Source: Alteromonas sp. LOR | Lineage (GTDB): Bacteria; Pseudomonadota; Gammaproteobacteria; Enterobacterales; Alteromonadaceae | Direction of reading: 5' to 3' | Assembly: GCF_000753865.1 (NCBI RefSeq) | Contig: NZ_JQFW01000004.1 | Span: 62,001 to 126,000, forward strand | DNA: 64,000 bases | Part shown: piece by piece, positions 45,462 through 55,101 of the stretch | Numbering within the stretch: the stretch's first letter is position 1 | How the letters are laid out: the number at the start of each line of letters is the position of its first letter | Made by a program: the position numbers and the translations under genes | Notes under the pieces: model-generated | The model's database searches: none | What the model was told of the DNA's origin: nothing | The model's input: the letters and a program-made list of their open reading frames with translations, nothing else

Positions 45462-45845
45462 ATGAATAAAACAATTAGAACCCTCGACAGGATCAGAGAA
45501 GACGCAGCCAAGCAACAGACAGATCCATTGAAGAGTAAGACAGATAAGGCTTACAGCTTTCCATCATGCCCCCGGCACATTAAAGGTGCTGAGAAAAAAG
45601 TATGGAGCGAAGTTCGAAAGGAAATGGAAGTTTTTGAACTAATAACGGGCGCTGATAAGGCTATTCTTGAACAATATTGCTTTCTTATGGCGCAATTGAG
45701 AGAGCAACCAAGCGAATTTACTGCATCATTACACGCTCAGTTGAGAGGGCTAGCAAACGATCTATACCTCACGCCAGAGAGCCGCCGCAAAGCTAAATTA
45801 AGCATTGCTGAAGATGATGATCCTCTCAAAAAATACGGCTTGTAA
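45462..45845 (+). CDS. P27-type small terminase subunit
   Basis: 127 residues. CPRHIKGAEKKVWSEVRKEM, LITGADKAILEQYC and LTPESRRKAKL follow the P27 TerS pattern. It would recognise the element's DNA for packaging. The ATP-driven large terminase that must work with it is absent from the element, so it presumably recruits one from a helper. Confidence 0.8.
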   Translation: MNKTIRTLDRIREDAAKQQTDPLKSKTDKAYSFPSCPRHIKGAEKKVWSEVRKEMEVFELITGADKAILEQYCFLMAQLREQPSEFTASLHAQLRGLANDLYLTPESRRKAKLSIAEDDDPLKKYGL

Positions 45846-45860
45846 TGCTAAGGGGCAATT

Positions 45861-47723
45861 ATGGCGAGTAACATCGGACGCTTAACAGTTGATTTAAGAC
45901 TGGCTTCACAGAAATTTGAGGCCAGCCTTAAAAAAGCTACGGCTAACTTAACCACATTCAGAAATAGAGCCAATACCGCTGTAAAATCTATCGGCGGCAT
46001 GCAGGCACGAATAGCTGGCCTAGTAGGTGTTGCAGGTTTTGGCGCGATGATATCAGGCAGCCTTAAAGCTGGTGATTCAATTGCTAAGTTATCAGACAGA
46101 GTTGGAATAAGTACAGAAAGCCTTTCAGCACTCCAACACATGGCTGAACTTAATGGCGAATCTATCGAAGGGCTCGACAAATCAATCGAGAAAATGTCAC
46201 GCTCAATCGGTGAAGCATCCCGCGGAATAGGTACCGGTAAAAAAGCATTCGAAGAACTTGGAATTTCTATCAACCAGCTCCAAGGCCTTAATGCTGAAGA
46301 ACGTTTCTTAACCATTGCTGAAGCGATAAAGGGCGTAGGAGATAAATCACTCCAAGCGAGTTATGCGTCAGATATTTTCGGTAGGTCTGGTATCAAGTTG
46401 ATAAACACACTTGACCAGGGCCGCGAAGGTTTCGAAGCCGCTAAAAATGAAGTTGAGTCTTTAGGCCTCGCATTGAATCGAGTTGATGCCGCAAAGATTG
46501 AGGCCGCTAATGATGCGATATTGAGAGCGCAGAAAGCAATTAAAGGCGTATCGTTACAAGCGAGTTCCCAGCTTTCACCACTAATTGAAGCCGTTGCAAC
46601 TGCTTTCACGGAGTCCGCAACACAAGGGAATAATTTTGGTGAGACAGTAAAGAATGTAATAACAGGAAGCTCGAAAGTCGTTGGTGTTTTTGCCGATGGA
46701 ATACATGGCATCAGCATAATCTTAAAAACCGTCGAACTTGCCGTTAAAGGGTTTGGTACGGTTTGGGCAACAGTTCTTGACACAGTCGTAAATCAAGGAC
46801 TAATACCATTTGCGAATAAAATAAACGAATATGCTTTAGGTCCAATTAAAGATGTATTGTCATTCGCTTCAGAGTATAGCGATACCGCGAAACAAATGCT
46901 TAACGAGCTTTCTAGTTTCGAGGGTGTAAAAAATGTAGACGGTATAACAAACTTTGCAGATTCGATGAAAGAATCTTTAGAAAGTTCTAGAGTCGATTTA
47001 CAAAATGCGATGATGAAAACGATTCCCTCAGTTGCAATGAAAGCAAAGATTGATGAAGTTTTCGAAACTGCTAACGAGAACGCATTAAAAAAAGCACAAG
47101 ACGTAAAGGATCAACTAGAAAAAACACTGGGCGTTAGTCCAACCGTTGAAGAACCGGTGACTGAACCAGAAAAAGGCTCTAAAGAAGAAACCAGCGATGA
47201 AGAGAAGATAGCTAAAAAGCGTTCATACCTTGAAAGGGTAGCGAATCTTGAAATAGGGCAATCAAAGAAAGTAGCCGCCATACAAAGAGCTATAAAGCTT
47301 AAGCAACTTATTATGAATAAGTTCAAAGCAATATCGGAAGCAGTTGCATCCGCTCCGTTCCCTGCCAATATCCCAGCTATAGCCCTGGCAACCGCGGAAT
47401 CATTCGCGGCCTTATCTGGCTTTAAAAGCGCTGGTTCTTTTGAGGGTGGTGGCTATACGGGCAGGGGTGCAAGAGTTGGCGGCATAGATGGTAGAGGTGG
47501 TATACCTGTTACCGTTCACCCTAATGAAATGATTATCGATTTAGATAAGCAGAAAGCGCAAAGCTTGCAGACCGTTAAAAGCGGTTCAACTAACACTAAC
47601 AATACAACTATTTCAATTAGCAACATGATACAAGGAAGTAGTGATGACATCTTATCAGCAATAGAGCGGCAACCAAGACGACTCAAACGGATAATTCAAA
47701 GTGTTTCAGTAAGGCCAATCTAA
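45861..47723 (+). CDS. Tail tape-measure-like protein
   Basis: 620 residues resembling a small phage tape-measure protein: DLRLASQKFEASLKKATANL at the start, hydrophobic helices in the middle (about 200-330), a Lys/Glu linker (about 400-440) and a Gly-rich C terminus (SFEGGGYTGRGARVGG, then VHPNEMIIDLDK) typical of the family. AAGGGG precedes the ATG. No other tail gene is present, so the protein may replace the tape measure of a helper tail, or be left over from a larger phage. Confidence 0.8.
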   Translation: MASNIGRLTVDLRLASQKFEASLKKATANLTTFRNRANTAVKSIGGMQARIAGLVGVAGFGAMISGSLKAGDSIAKLSDRVGISTESLSALQHMAELNGESIEGLDKSIEKMSRSIGEASRGIGTGKKAFEELGISINQLQGLNAEERFLTIAEAIKGVGDKSLQASYASDIFGRSGIKLINTLDQGREGFEAAKNEVESLGLALNRVDAAKIEAANDAILRAQKAIKGVSLQASSQLSPLIEAVATAFTESATQGNNFGETVKNVITGSSKVVGVFADGIHGISIILKTVELAVKGFGTVWATVLDTVVNQGLIPFANKINEYALGPIKDVLSFASEYSDTAKQMLNELSSFEGVKNVDGITNFADSMKESLESSRVDLQNAMMKTIPSVAMKAKIDEVFETANENALKKAQDVKDQLEKTLGVSPTVEEPVTEPEKGSKEETSDEEKIAKKRSYLERVANLEIGQSKKVAAIQRAIKLKQLIMNKFKAISEAVASAPFPANIPAIALATAESFAALSGFKSAGSFEGGGYTGRGARVGGIDGRGGIPVTVHPNEMIIDLDKQKAQSLQTVKSGSTNTNNTTISISNMIQGSSDDILSAIERQPRRLKRIIQSVSVRPI

Positions 47724-47852
47724 ATCAGACAACGAAAACATGGGTAGTTTCAGCAATGGAACTGCCCTTTTTAAACAGTGTTCCCGATTCGTTCCCACTT
47801 TTATTTTTAAAGTTTTTTGTGAGTCTATACTTACGCTGCAGGGCTTGTGTGG

Positions 47853-47929
<77 letters not shown>

Positions 47930-48066
47930 ATTGTGTATCTAGGCGTTGATAAATAACAAATGGGCATTTGTTTGCTCAACGGCGCGTATAATACTGAGGC
48001 AGAATGAAAGCTGCAAGAAAAACTTAACAAATCGCGCTTAAGTGTTTATTTTACCAGCAACTTCAT

Positions 48067-49143
48067 CTAACGTTGATTGAAAGGAAGGGGTTTAATACTG
48101 TCTACCAATCTTCCATCGTTCACCGCTTCCATAAAGTACTCCCCCAACCTATCGGTTTCGCTTAGTACAGTTTGCCAGTATTTTATGCGCGTAGGCGCAT
48201 CGAGCACTTCAAAGTCTTTCCTATCAGGTATCTTGCCGTACGGCAGTTTTGCAACAAACGATGGTGAGGGCACTAGCATTACTACATTATCGTAGCTTGA
48301 ACGGTGAGGTACCCTGCGCTTTAAGCCCTTATCGAACCATCCAGGTATAGGTTTGTTGTAAAAGTGAGGATATAAAACCAAGCCTTCATCGGGGCCAAAA
48401 GACACGTCAAAATGATAGTCGATTATACCGCCGTCTCTGTACATGCCTACTGGCGCGCCCTCAATTTCTCTCACCCCTTCAATGACAATGGGGATAGACC
48501 CTGAAGCTAAGAGTGCGCTATGAATATTCCCTTCAGTAAGAGAATGGAAATGAGATGGCATACCGTATGGGTCGGTAATGGTTAATTGGCTGTTGGGCGA
48601 AGAAAACACGTACCGCTCGTAAAGCTTTGCTAAGTTCTTGCGGCTGACCGTATTGGCCGCTGCGCTCATGGCAAGACCCGAGAGCTGTTGCAATTTACTT
48701 TCAAACCGTGTGGCACCCAAGCATTTAGCCACAATTAAGTGGGCTTTGAATCGCTCATTGGCCAGCACTTCTTGCTTGCCCTTGTCGCTGACCATTTCTT
48801 TTAAAAGATCTTCTGCTTTCGCCGTAATCTCTCGCGCCGTTGGCTTATTGCTGCTGTAGGTAGTGGTAGAGTATGACTGTGCCAGCCTGTTTATGGCAGC
48901 AAGCGGATCGTTTTGTACTGCGCAGATTGCGCGAAACGCACCTGCCGACGAACCTATAACATGAATTTGATGCTGAACATTGGCAAACCATTCAGGGAAT
49001 AAAACTCTGTCTAAACCAGCTAGCGAAAACCATTTCGGGCCGCCTGAAGCGCCTAAAAAGTAACTAAACAATTCAGGGCGGAAACCATTTTTTAAAATTG
49101 TTTCGTGTGCTTTTTTACCTGCATATACTTCTAATGGTGCCAC
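48067..49143 (-). CDS. Patatin-like phospholipase
   Basis: 358-residue patatin-fold acyl hydrolase. The nucleophile motif is GSSAG (near residue 65), the catalytic Asp lies in MYRDGGIIDYH, and FLGASGGPKWFSLAG provides the glycine-rich oxyanion region. No signal peptide, so it may act on inner-membrane lipids or be released by other means. Substrate unknown. First host gene after the tRNA. Confidence 0.85.
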   Translation of the reverse strand: MAPLEVYAGKKAHETILKNGFRPELFSYFLGASGGPKWFSLAGLDRVLFPEWFANVQHQIHVIGSSAGAFRAICAVQNDPLAAINRLAQSYSTTTYSSNKPTAREITAKAEDLLKEMVSDKGKQEVLANERFKAHLIVAKCLGATRFESKLQQLSGLAMSAAANTVSRKNLAKLYERYVFSSPNSQLTITDPYGMPSHFHSLTEGNIHSALLASGSIPIVIEGVREIEGAPVGMYRDGGIIDYHFDVSFGPDEGLVLYPHFYNKPIPGWFDKGLKRRVPHRSSYDNVVMLVPSPSFVAKLPYGKIPDRKDFEVLDAPTRIKYWQTVLSETDRLGEYFMEAVNDGRLVDSIKPLPFNQR

Positions 49144-49179
49144 TGGTTTTCCTGTTCTGATTTTTACAGCTACCGCACC

Positions 49180-49227
49180 GTGTTTTGTGCTGCGCTTTTT
49201 ACTGTGTTCCGTGCTGCGCTTTTTGCC
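49180..49227. repeat. 24-bp tandem repeat upstream of patatin-like gene
   Basis: Two copies resembling GTGTT..GTGCTGCGCTTTTT (49180 and 49204) and a degenerate continuation to about 49270. ORFs across it only read the repeat. Confidence 0.75.
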
Positions 49228-49362
49228 GTGTTTAGTGAGTGCTGTGCTGTATTTTGTGCTTTACTGCATTTTGAACACAAATTACCAGTTAACCTGTTAA
49301 AAGTAACCGTTTTACCTCACAGAATGTCACTTGTCCTACCACGCTATTTCGGCACCAAGCCT

Positions 49363-49779
49363 TTACTTTTGTTGGGTTAAGCTATTTATCACTTTTAAAA
49401 ATATGTGGTACTCATCGTCAGTGATATTTTCTAATCTGTCTGTTTGCCACTTCGCAACTAATGGCGTAAGCGCGTTGTAAGTACGCACTCCTTCTGCAGA
49501 CAACGATATGTTGATAGCTCGCTTATCATTTTCATTCGTTTCGCGAACAATCAGCTGCTTACTCTCCAATTGCTGAAGCGCTCTACTGGTTTTGACTTTG
49601 TCTAAACGAGTGGCAACTGCAATATGCTTTGATGTTAACGACATCGCATTACCTAGCGTAGCGAGCACGCGCCATTCTGGCATAGTTAACCCATAGGGCT
49701 TGTATACCGTAGCGAGTGATTCACTTAAATCACTGGATAACATAGCGACCTTATAGGCGAGCATATCGTTTAACTGCAC
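49363..49779 (-). CDS. MarR-family regulator
   Basis: 138 residues with a winged helix: LTMPEWRVLATLG, SLTSKHIAVATRLDKVKTSRALQQLESKQLIVRE and a wing with DKRAINISLSAEG. Divergent from hmgA, so it probably represses homogentisate breakdown and releases on a pathway ligand, as HmgR/HmgX-type regulators do. A palindromic site lies between the two genes. Confidence 0.87.
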   Translation of the reverse strand: MQLNDMLAYKVAMLSSDLSESLATVYKPYGLTMPEWRVLATLGNAMSLTSKHIAVATRLDKVKTSRALQQLESKQLIVRETNENDKRAINISLSAEGVRTYNALTPLVAKWQTDRLENITDDEYHIFLKVINSLTQQK

Positions 49780-49933
49780 GGGTAACTTCCTTACATTTAT
49801 CGCTTCTTATAAAAGCTGTCTGGGTACATAAATAGCGCATCTAACATGTAAACTAATCGGCACAATTTGCGGTTAAGTTCAGGCGCTAATCTGCATTCAC
49901 ATTTGATTTACATAGTTGTACGTTCTAGCCTAA

Positions 49934-49952
49934 ACAAATTAGTTTCATTTGT
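49934..49952. promoter_or_regulatory. Palindromic site between MarR gene and hmgA
   Basis: ACAAAT and ATTTGT arms with 7 bases between, of a size suited to a MarR dimer. Confidence 0.5.
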
Positions 49953-50061
49953 AACTACTTTCGTAAACAGTTTCTTTAGCAAGCGTTAAGCGCAAAAAAT
50001 TAACGGCAAAGCCTTTTTTTAAGCGCTTTTGATTAGAGAAAAAGGGCAAGGAGTATTATTG

Positions 50062-51372
50062 GTGCAAGAATTGATGCAAAATCTAGAATACATGAGTGGG
50101 TTTAATAACGAGCACGAAACCGAAGCGCTCGCTGATGCGCTGCCAAAAGGTCAATTTAGCCCGCAAAAGGTAAGTTATAATCTTTATACAGAGCAGTTCA
50201 GCAGTACGGCTTTTACAGCGCCACGCCACTCTAATAGACGTAGTTGGACTTACAGAATTCGCCCCTCTATTGCGATGGGCGACTTCCTACCCTACTCTCA
50301 ATCATTAATTAAAACCGGCCCCGAAACAGACATTCCCTGTCCGCCAAACGTATTGCGATGGGATCCACTTCCGCTACCAGAAACACAGACCGACTTTATC
50401 GACGGGCTTATTACCGTAGGCACTAATGGCGATGCAAAGGTGCAAACCGGCATGGGTATCCACTGCTATTGTGCCAATGCATCTATGGGAAATCGCGTCT
50501 TCTACTCTTCAGACGGCGAAATGTTGTTTGTTCCTCAACAGGGCATTCTGTATGTAAAGACTGAGTTTGGTAGGCTAACCGCGGCTCCGGGTGAGATAAT
50601 GGTTATCCCTCGCGGGGTGCGTTTTTCGGTGGACGTTGCCGAAAACGACCCGGTTCGTGGCTACATTTGCGAAAACTACGGGCACCCGTTTGTATTGCCT
50701 GAGCGTGGACCGGTGGGCGCAAATGGATATTCAAACCAACGAGACTTCTTATATCCAACTGCATGGTTTGAAGATAAAGACACACCGCATACTGTGATCA
50801 ATAAGTTTTGCGGTAACTTATTTGCTGCCGAGCTCGACCATTCTCCCTTTGATGTGGTTGCCTGGGTTGGCAACTCTGCCCCCTATAAGTACGACCTTGC
50901 TAATTTCAACGTGATGAACACGGTAAGTTTCGATCATCCAGACCCGTCTATTTTTACCGTGCTTACCTCACCCTCTGAATTAGAGGGCACGGCAAATGTA
51001 GATTTCGTTATCTTTCCACCGCGCTGGATGGTGGCAGAGCACACTTTCAGACCCCCTTATTACCATAGAAACGTGATGAGTGAATTTATGGGGTTAATTG
51101 AGGGCACCTACGACGCGAAAGAACATGGTTTTGTGCCTGGAGGTATGAGTCTTCACAACTGTATGACACCTCATGGTCCTGAGGCAGAAGTGTTCGAAAA
51201 AGCCTCTAATACTGATTTGTTACCCCAACAATATAAAGATACATTGGCATTTATGTTCGAATCTCGATTCCCCATAGCGCCCTCGGCCTATGCGATGCAA
51301 ACTCCTCTACGTCAAAAAGACTACATAGGGTGCTGGAAGGGGTTAAAGAAATACTTTGATGGCACACGCTAA
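50062..51372 (+). CDS. hmgA: Homogentisate 1,2-dioxygenase
   Basis: Iron enzyme that opens homogentisate to maleylacetoacetate in tyrosine breakdown. Conserved MSGFNNEHETEALADALP-like start, YNLYTEQFSSTAFTAPR, ERGPVGANG and late PPRWMVAEHTFRPPYYHRN, which supplies iron ligands. Start is uncertain: AAGGAG at 50048 best fits GTG 50062 (436 residues); ATG 50074 and TTG 50029 are alternatives. No fumarylacetoacetase or isomerase follows. Confidence 0.93.
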   Translation: MQELMQNLEYMSGFNNEHETEALADALPKGQFSPQKVSYNLYTEQFSSTAFTAPRHSNRRSWTYRIRPSIAMGDFLPYSQSLIKTGPETDIPCPPNVLRWDPLPLPETQTDFIDGLITVGTNGDAKVQTGMGIHCYCANASMGNRVFYSSDGEMLFVPQQGILYVKTEFGRLTAAPGEIMVIPRGVRFSVDVAENDPVRGYICENYGHPFVLPERGPVGANGYSNQRDFLYPTAWFEDKDTPHTVINKFCGNLFAAELDHSPFDVVAWVGNSAPYKYDLANFNVMNTVSFDHPDPSIFTVLTSPSELEGTANVDFVIFPPRWMVAEHTFRPPYYHRNVMSEFMGLIEGTYDAKEHGFVPGGMSLHNCMTPHGPEAEVFEKASNTDLLPQQYKDTLAFMFESRFPIAPSAYAMQTPLRQKDYIGCWKGLKKYFDGTR

Positions 51373-51701
51373 AAACCATTTAGTTTGAAACATCGAGGTA
51401 AAACCATTTAGTTGCAAAGAGTTCGGCAACAGTGTGGTGTGACTTTCTTGAACTTGATACGCTGTATCAAAAAGTGAACACCACCAGCCTATATTCTTAG
51501 TTTAACTTATCCAATAAAATCAAGGTATTAATTACTATTTTCTGCCGCTAAGCGTTTGATTAGACACAACTGAAAACTTATCGTTACAACCATGCTTTCC
51601 AATTGGAATACGCGTGTATCTCCTCACTATTGCTTGTCTTTTAACGTCGCGCTTACAATCGAGTCACAATTACAAAAACACTTTGCTTAAGGAAAATACC
51701 C
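51373..51701. other. Spacer before hppD
   Basis: 329 bases, no gene. AAAACCATTTAGTT occurs twice (51372, 51400); hppD promoter elements not resolved. Confidence 0.45.
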
Positions 51702-52775
51702 ATGGCAGATTTATTTGAAAACCCAATTGGTTTAGACGGGTTCGAATTTTTAGAATTCACCGCGCCAGAGAAAGGTATTCTGGAACCAATGTTTGAAGCA
51801 ATGGGCTTCACCCTTGTCGCTCGCCACAAGTCAAAAGACGTTGAGTTGTGGCGCCAGGGTGACATTAACCTTTTAAGCAACTACGAAAAAGACTGCCACG
51901 CGGCTTATTATGCTGAAGAGCATGGCCCATCAGCATGCGGAATGGCCTTTAGAGTGAAAGACTCACAAGTAGCATACAACGAAGTGCTAGAGCGCGGTGC
52001 GCAGCCTATGAATACATACACAGGCCCCATGGAATTGAAGCTTCCAGCCATTAAAGGCATCGGCGGCGCCATGTTGTACCTCATAGACCGCTATAAAGGC
52101 GAGAACACAATTTACGACATCGACTTCAACTGGATTGAAGGCGTCGATCGCCATCCAGTTGGTTGTGGCTTCCATACGCTGGATCACCTTACCCACAACG
52201 TATATCGGGGCCGTATGGACTTTTGGGCAAACTTCTACGAGAAGTTATTTAACTTCCGTGAAATCCGTTACTTCGACATTAAAGGTGAATACACAGGGTT
52301 GTTATCTAAAGCCATGACGGCTCCAGACGGTAAAATTCGTATTCCGTTAAACGAAGAAGCCGTTGGCGGCGGCGGTCAAATTGAAGAATTCTTGATGAAG
52401 TACAACGGCGAAGGCATTCAGCATATTGCTTTTGCGTGTGACGATCTTGAAGTGTGCCTTGATAGGCTAAAAGCGCGAGGCATGAAATTTATGACGCCTC
52501 CGCCCAACACGTACTACGATATGCTAGAAGAGCGTCTACCCGGCCACGGTGAAAACGTAGAAGAACTGCAAAAGCGCGGTATCTTACTCGACGGTACCAC
52601 AAAAGATGGTGAGCCTCGCCTGTTACTGCAAATATTCTCAGAGACCGTATTTGGGCCTGTGTTCTTTGAGTTTATTCAACGAAAAGAAGACGACGGCTTT
52701 GGCGAAGGTAACTTCAAAGCACTCTTTGAGTCTATTGAGCGCGACCAAGTTAGTCGCGGTGCGCTTAGTAAATAA
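51702..52775 (+). CDS. hppD: 4-hydroxyphenylpyruvate dioxygenase
   Basis: Converts 4-hydroxyphenylpyruvate to homogentisate, the step before HmgA. Two vicinal-oxygen-chelate halves; the iron ligands are in [22 protein letters not shown] and [17 protein letters not shown], the last being the family C-terminal signature. Length 357 is normal. AAGGAAA sits before the ATG. Separate promoter from hmgA is likely because of the long spacer. Confidence 0.95.
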   Translation: MADLFENPIGLDGFEFLEFTAPEKGILEPMFEAMGFTLVARHKSKDVELWRQGDINLLSNYEKDCHAAYYAEEHGPSACGMAFRVKDSQVAYNEVLERGAQPMNTYTGPMELKLPAIKGIGGAMLYLIDRYKGENTIYDIDFNWIEGVDRHPVGCGFHTLDHLTHNVYRGRMDFWANFYEKLFNFREIRYFDIKGEYTGLLSKAMTAPDGKIRIPLNEEAVGGGGQIEEFLMKYNGEGIQHIAFACDDLEVCLDRLKARGMKFMTPPPNTYYDMLEERLPGHGENVEELQKRGILLDGTTKDGEPRLLLQIFSETVFGPVFFEFIQRKEDDGFGEGNFKALFESIERDQVSRGALSK

Positions 52776-52906
52776 GAGCGGTTAAACAGCAAGAAAGAAG
52801 TGTAAAAGAACAACAATAAATAAGTGGGCGAGCGACATATAATCAAATAAAGGCTCAATGCTCACATTAAAAAGCATGTGTTAAACACATGCATTAGGTG
52901 ACTTTT

Positions 52907-52945
52907 AAAACGGCGACTGAAGAAATTTCATTCGCCGTTTTTTTC
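52907..52945. terminator. Bidirectional terminator between hppD and VOC gene
   Basis: AAAACGGCGA and TTCGCCGTTTT arms around a 14-base loop, T-rich after. The minus-strand VOC gene stop lies inside the stem-loop. A second hairpin GCATGTG/CACATGC is at 52874-52892. Confidence 0.75.
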
Positions 52946-53287
52946 ATAAAGTGCACAAGCTGCGCCTGAAGGGTCTAGAATTGTGCAAAACCGATCCTCT
53001 CCGTGATGCTTTATCTCTCCTACTTGCTTGCCACCTTTTGTTTCAACGCTAGCTAACGACTGTGTTAAATCATCCACCGTAAAGTAGTTTATCCAGCCTC
53101 CGGGTAAGTCGCTATTCACCCCTTTCTTGTGGCAAATACCGCCAATGGGCGTACCGTCGGCACTCATCATAACGTAGTCATTGTACCCGCCCATATCAAT
53201 AGGCTCTTTTTTCCATCCCATTACTGATTCGTAAAAACTCACTAAATTCTCTGCGTGCTCTGTTGTAATATCACACCAACTAGACAT
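52928..53287 (-). CDS. VOC-family (glyoxalase-like) protein
   Basis: 119-residue single vicinal-oxygen-chelate domain. WCDITTEHAENLVSFYESVMGW and GGWINYFTVDDLTQSLASV follow the family; the C-terminal DPSGAACALYEK is typical. Substrate unknown; length and form suit small antibiotic-resistance-like or lyase members, but no assignment is justified. Confidence 0.82.
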   Translation of the reverse strand: MSSWCDITTEHAENLVSFYESVMGWKKEPIDMGGYNDYVMMSADGTPIGGICHKKGVNSDLPGGWINYFTVDDLTQSLASVETKGGKQVGEIKHHGEDRFCTILDPSGAACALYEKNGE

Positions 53288-53311
53288 AGTTGTTCCTTAT
53301 GCATTAACGCC

Positions 53312-53373
53312 GCTTTTTTAGGACACTGCTTTTGAGGGCAGTGCTTTTTAGAACGCTGCCTTTTGGAAGTAGA
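53312..53373. repeat. 15-bp imperfect tandem array
   Basis: Four units resembling GCTTTTTAGAACGCT, just upstream of the VOC gene start. Confidence 0.6.
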
Positions 53374-53566
53374 AGCCTAGCGACGAGGTCTAAATACTTA
53401 TCAATAAGTGTAGCTTAGTTATGCCGTTTTTAGCGCGTGTTTTCAACAATGATCATTAATGAGGTACCTGATGAAAACCACACAAAATCATAATGAAGAG
53501 GGACAATGTCAAGCTAAGAAATTGCAAAATATATAAACATTTTTGATTTTGCTTGTAGACACAGCC

Positions 53567-53743
53567 TGTGGAAAATGCTTGTGAAACCTATAATGTTATC
53601 CACTGCACATTGTTTGTACAGTTTATTTTATTATTTATAATCAACAAGTTAAGACAAGACCCCAAACTACTCAACAAACTTATCCACAGATTAAGTGGAT
53701 AACACGTGACACTTAATCACAGTTAATGGTTTAATGTGGATAT
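53567..53743. promoter_or_regulatory. Cluster of five DnaA-box-like sites
   Basis: TTATCCACA (53680, exact consensus), TTATCCACT at 53596 and, on the minus strand, at 53694, TTTTCCACA at 53567 and ATATCCACA at 53735 (both minus). AT-rich 486-base spacer between the VOC and ACT genes, otherwise without gene. Possibly a DnaA titration or regulatory site. Confidence 0.65.
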
Positions 53744-53773
53744 GTTGGAAGCATTCACGTTTTTTGATTATTC

Positions 53774-54163
53774 ATGCCTAAACAAACACTTTTAGTACAC
53801 GACTCCTTATTCACTATTCACAGCTTAGATCCCGACACGAGCATTCCGTCTTCCGTGCTAAATAGCCCATTATTCTTTCTTGGAAAGACCGAAGACGAAC
53901 TGTCTATTGTTGTTCCTGAATCGGTGGAAGTTGACTCCGTCGATAGCGATGAAAATTGGCGTGCACTCGAGTTACTCGGCCCACTTCACCTTTCAATGGT
54001 AGGTATTATGGCTGAGTTGGGACACGTGTTGGCGGCTGTAAAAGTTGCTATTTTTGTTGTTTCTACCTTCGACACCGACTTCTTTTTAGTAAAAGACAAC
54101 AAACTTAATGATGCGGTAAAAGCATTAAAGAAAGCAGGCTATACCGTAAACGGAACTCAATAA
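53774..54163 (+). CDS. ACT-domain protein
   Basis: 129 residues; the C-terminal half (SMVGIMAELGHVLAAVKVAIFVVSTFDTDFFLVKD) has the small-ligand-binding ACT pattern (ACT_7 type). Probably senses an amino acid. Followed two bases later by the EIIA-like gene, so possibly co-transcribed. Confidence 0.82.
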   Translation: MPKQTLLVHDSLFTIHSLDPDTSIPSSVLNSPLFFLGKTEDELSIVVPESVEVDSVDSDENWRALELLGPLHLSMVGIMAELGHVLAAVKVAIFVVSTFDTDFFLVKDNKLNDAVKALKKAGYTVNGTQ

Positions 54164-54165
54164 CC

Positions 54166-54669
54166 GTGAAGAAAGGTCAGCTACTTTCTTCTCCCCCCGA
54201 CACGTTTAAAAAGTCGTTCGACATTGCTTCTCCAGTGAGCGGACAAGTACAACCACTCAACTCTATTGATGGTACGCTTTATACGCAGGGTTACTTTGGG
54301 CCCGGCGCCGTAATCAATGCACCGTCATCGAGTATTAAAGCGCCTTTTAATGGTATCTGCACGCGCGTTACGCCCCTAGATTACGCCATTGAAATTAAAT
54401 CAAACGTAGGGTTGAAGTGCTTGATAAAGTTCGGAGAAAGCACCCAGCATCTTCACGGTGCTCAATTTAATTGTCACGTAAAGCGCGGTTCAACATTTAA
54501 AGCAGGTGCGGTATTATTTACCGTCAATACGGGTTGGCTTAAGCAGCAGGGCGTAAACAATGTTTGTATTATGACGTTGCTCAACGCGAATGCGTTGCTA
54601 GGTGTTATGCCCACCACAAGAAAATATGTAGAAGCTGTTGAAGACCCATTACTCACCTTATTTGTGTGA
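54166..54669 (+). CDS. Degenerate PTS EIIA(Glc)-like protein
   Basis: 167 residues with the EIIA(Glc) fold (SPVSGQVQPL, INAPSSSIKAPFNG). Aligned with E. coli Crr, the two active-site His are replaced: TNHAFSIES reads LDYAIEIKS, and VHFGIDTVEL reads IKFGESTQHL. Phosphotransfer is thus very unlikely; a regulatory role is more plausible. GTG start. No other PTS gene nearby. Confidence 0.82.
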   Translation: MKKGQLLSSPPDTFKKSFDIASPVSGQVQPLNSIDGTLYTQGYFGPGAVINAPSSSIKAPFNGICTRVTPLDYAIEIKSNVGLKCLIKFGESTQHLHGAQFNCHVKRGSTFKAGAVLFTVNTGWLKQQGVNNVCIMTLLNANALLGVMPTTRKYVEAVEDPLLTLFV

Positions 54670-54753
54670 TGAGTTATTTTACTTCGCTCTTATCAATGGG
54701 CTTAGTGACGGTCTCAGTCCATCCATTATATTCAGAAGTACGGAATTAATATT

Positions 54754-55101
54754 ATGAGCACAGTTATGTATGGTATTGCTAACTGCGACACCATTAAAAA
54801 AGCGAAAAAATGGTTAGCTGAAAAGGACATCGACTTTACTTTTCACGATTACCGAAAAGACGGTGTTGATGCAGAGTTCTTGGCTCTTGCTGAGTCCCAC
54901 CTGGGTTGGGAAGTGATGGTCAACAAACGCGGCACGACTTACAGACAGCTAGATGAGGCAGAGAAAGCGACTATCGACAAAGATAAGGCGCTGGCGCTTT
55001 TAGAACTTCATCCCGCAATGATTAAGCGCCCTATTTTAGTTAAGAACAATACGTTTCATATTGGTTTTAAACCTGCTCAGTACGAGGAAATATTTTGCTA
55101 A
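54754..55101 (+). CDS. ArsC/Spx-family protein (YffB-like)
   Basis: 115 residues, thioredoxin-fold ArsC family. [11 protein letters not shown] has the single active Cys, and [14 protein letters not shown] the family KRPI motif. YffB-like members are often next to dapE, as here. Enzymatic role unclear. Confidence 0.88.
   Translation: MSTVMYGIANCDTIKKAKKWLAEKDIDFTFHDYRKDGVDAEFLALAESHLGWEVMVNKRGTTYRQLDEAEKATIDKDKALALLELHPAMIKRPILVKNNTFHIGFKPAQYEEIFC

Noticed and set aside
49180..49380. 66-codon plus-strand ORF
   Set aside because: Mostly 24-bp repeat translation (repeating Cys/Ala/Phe), no start signal.
53567..53743. Main chromosomal origin
   Set aside because: No dnaA, dnaN, mnmG or rpmH nearby; only the box cluster supports it.
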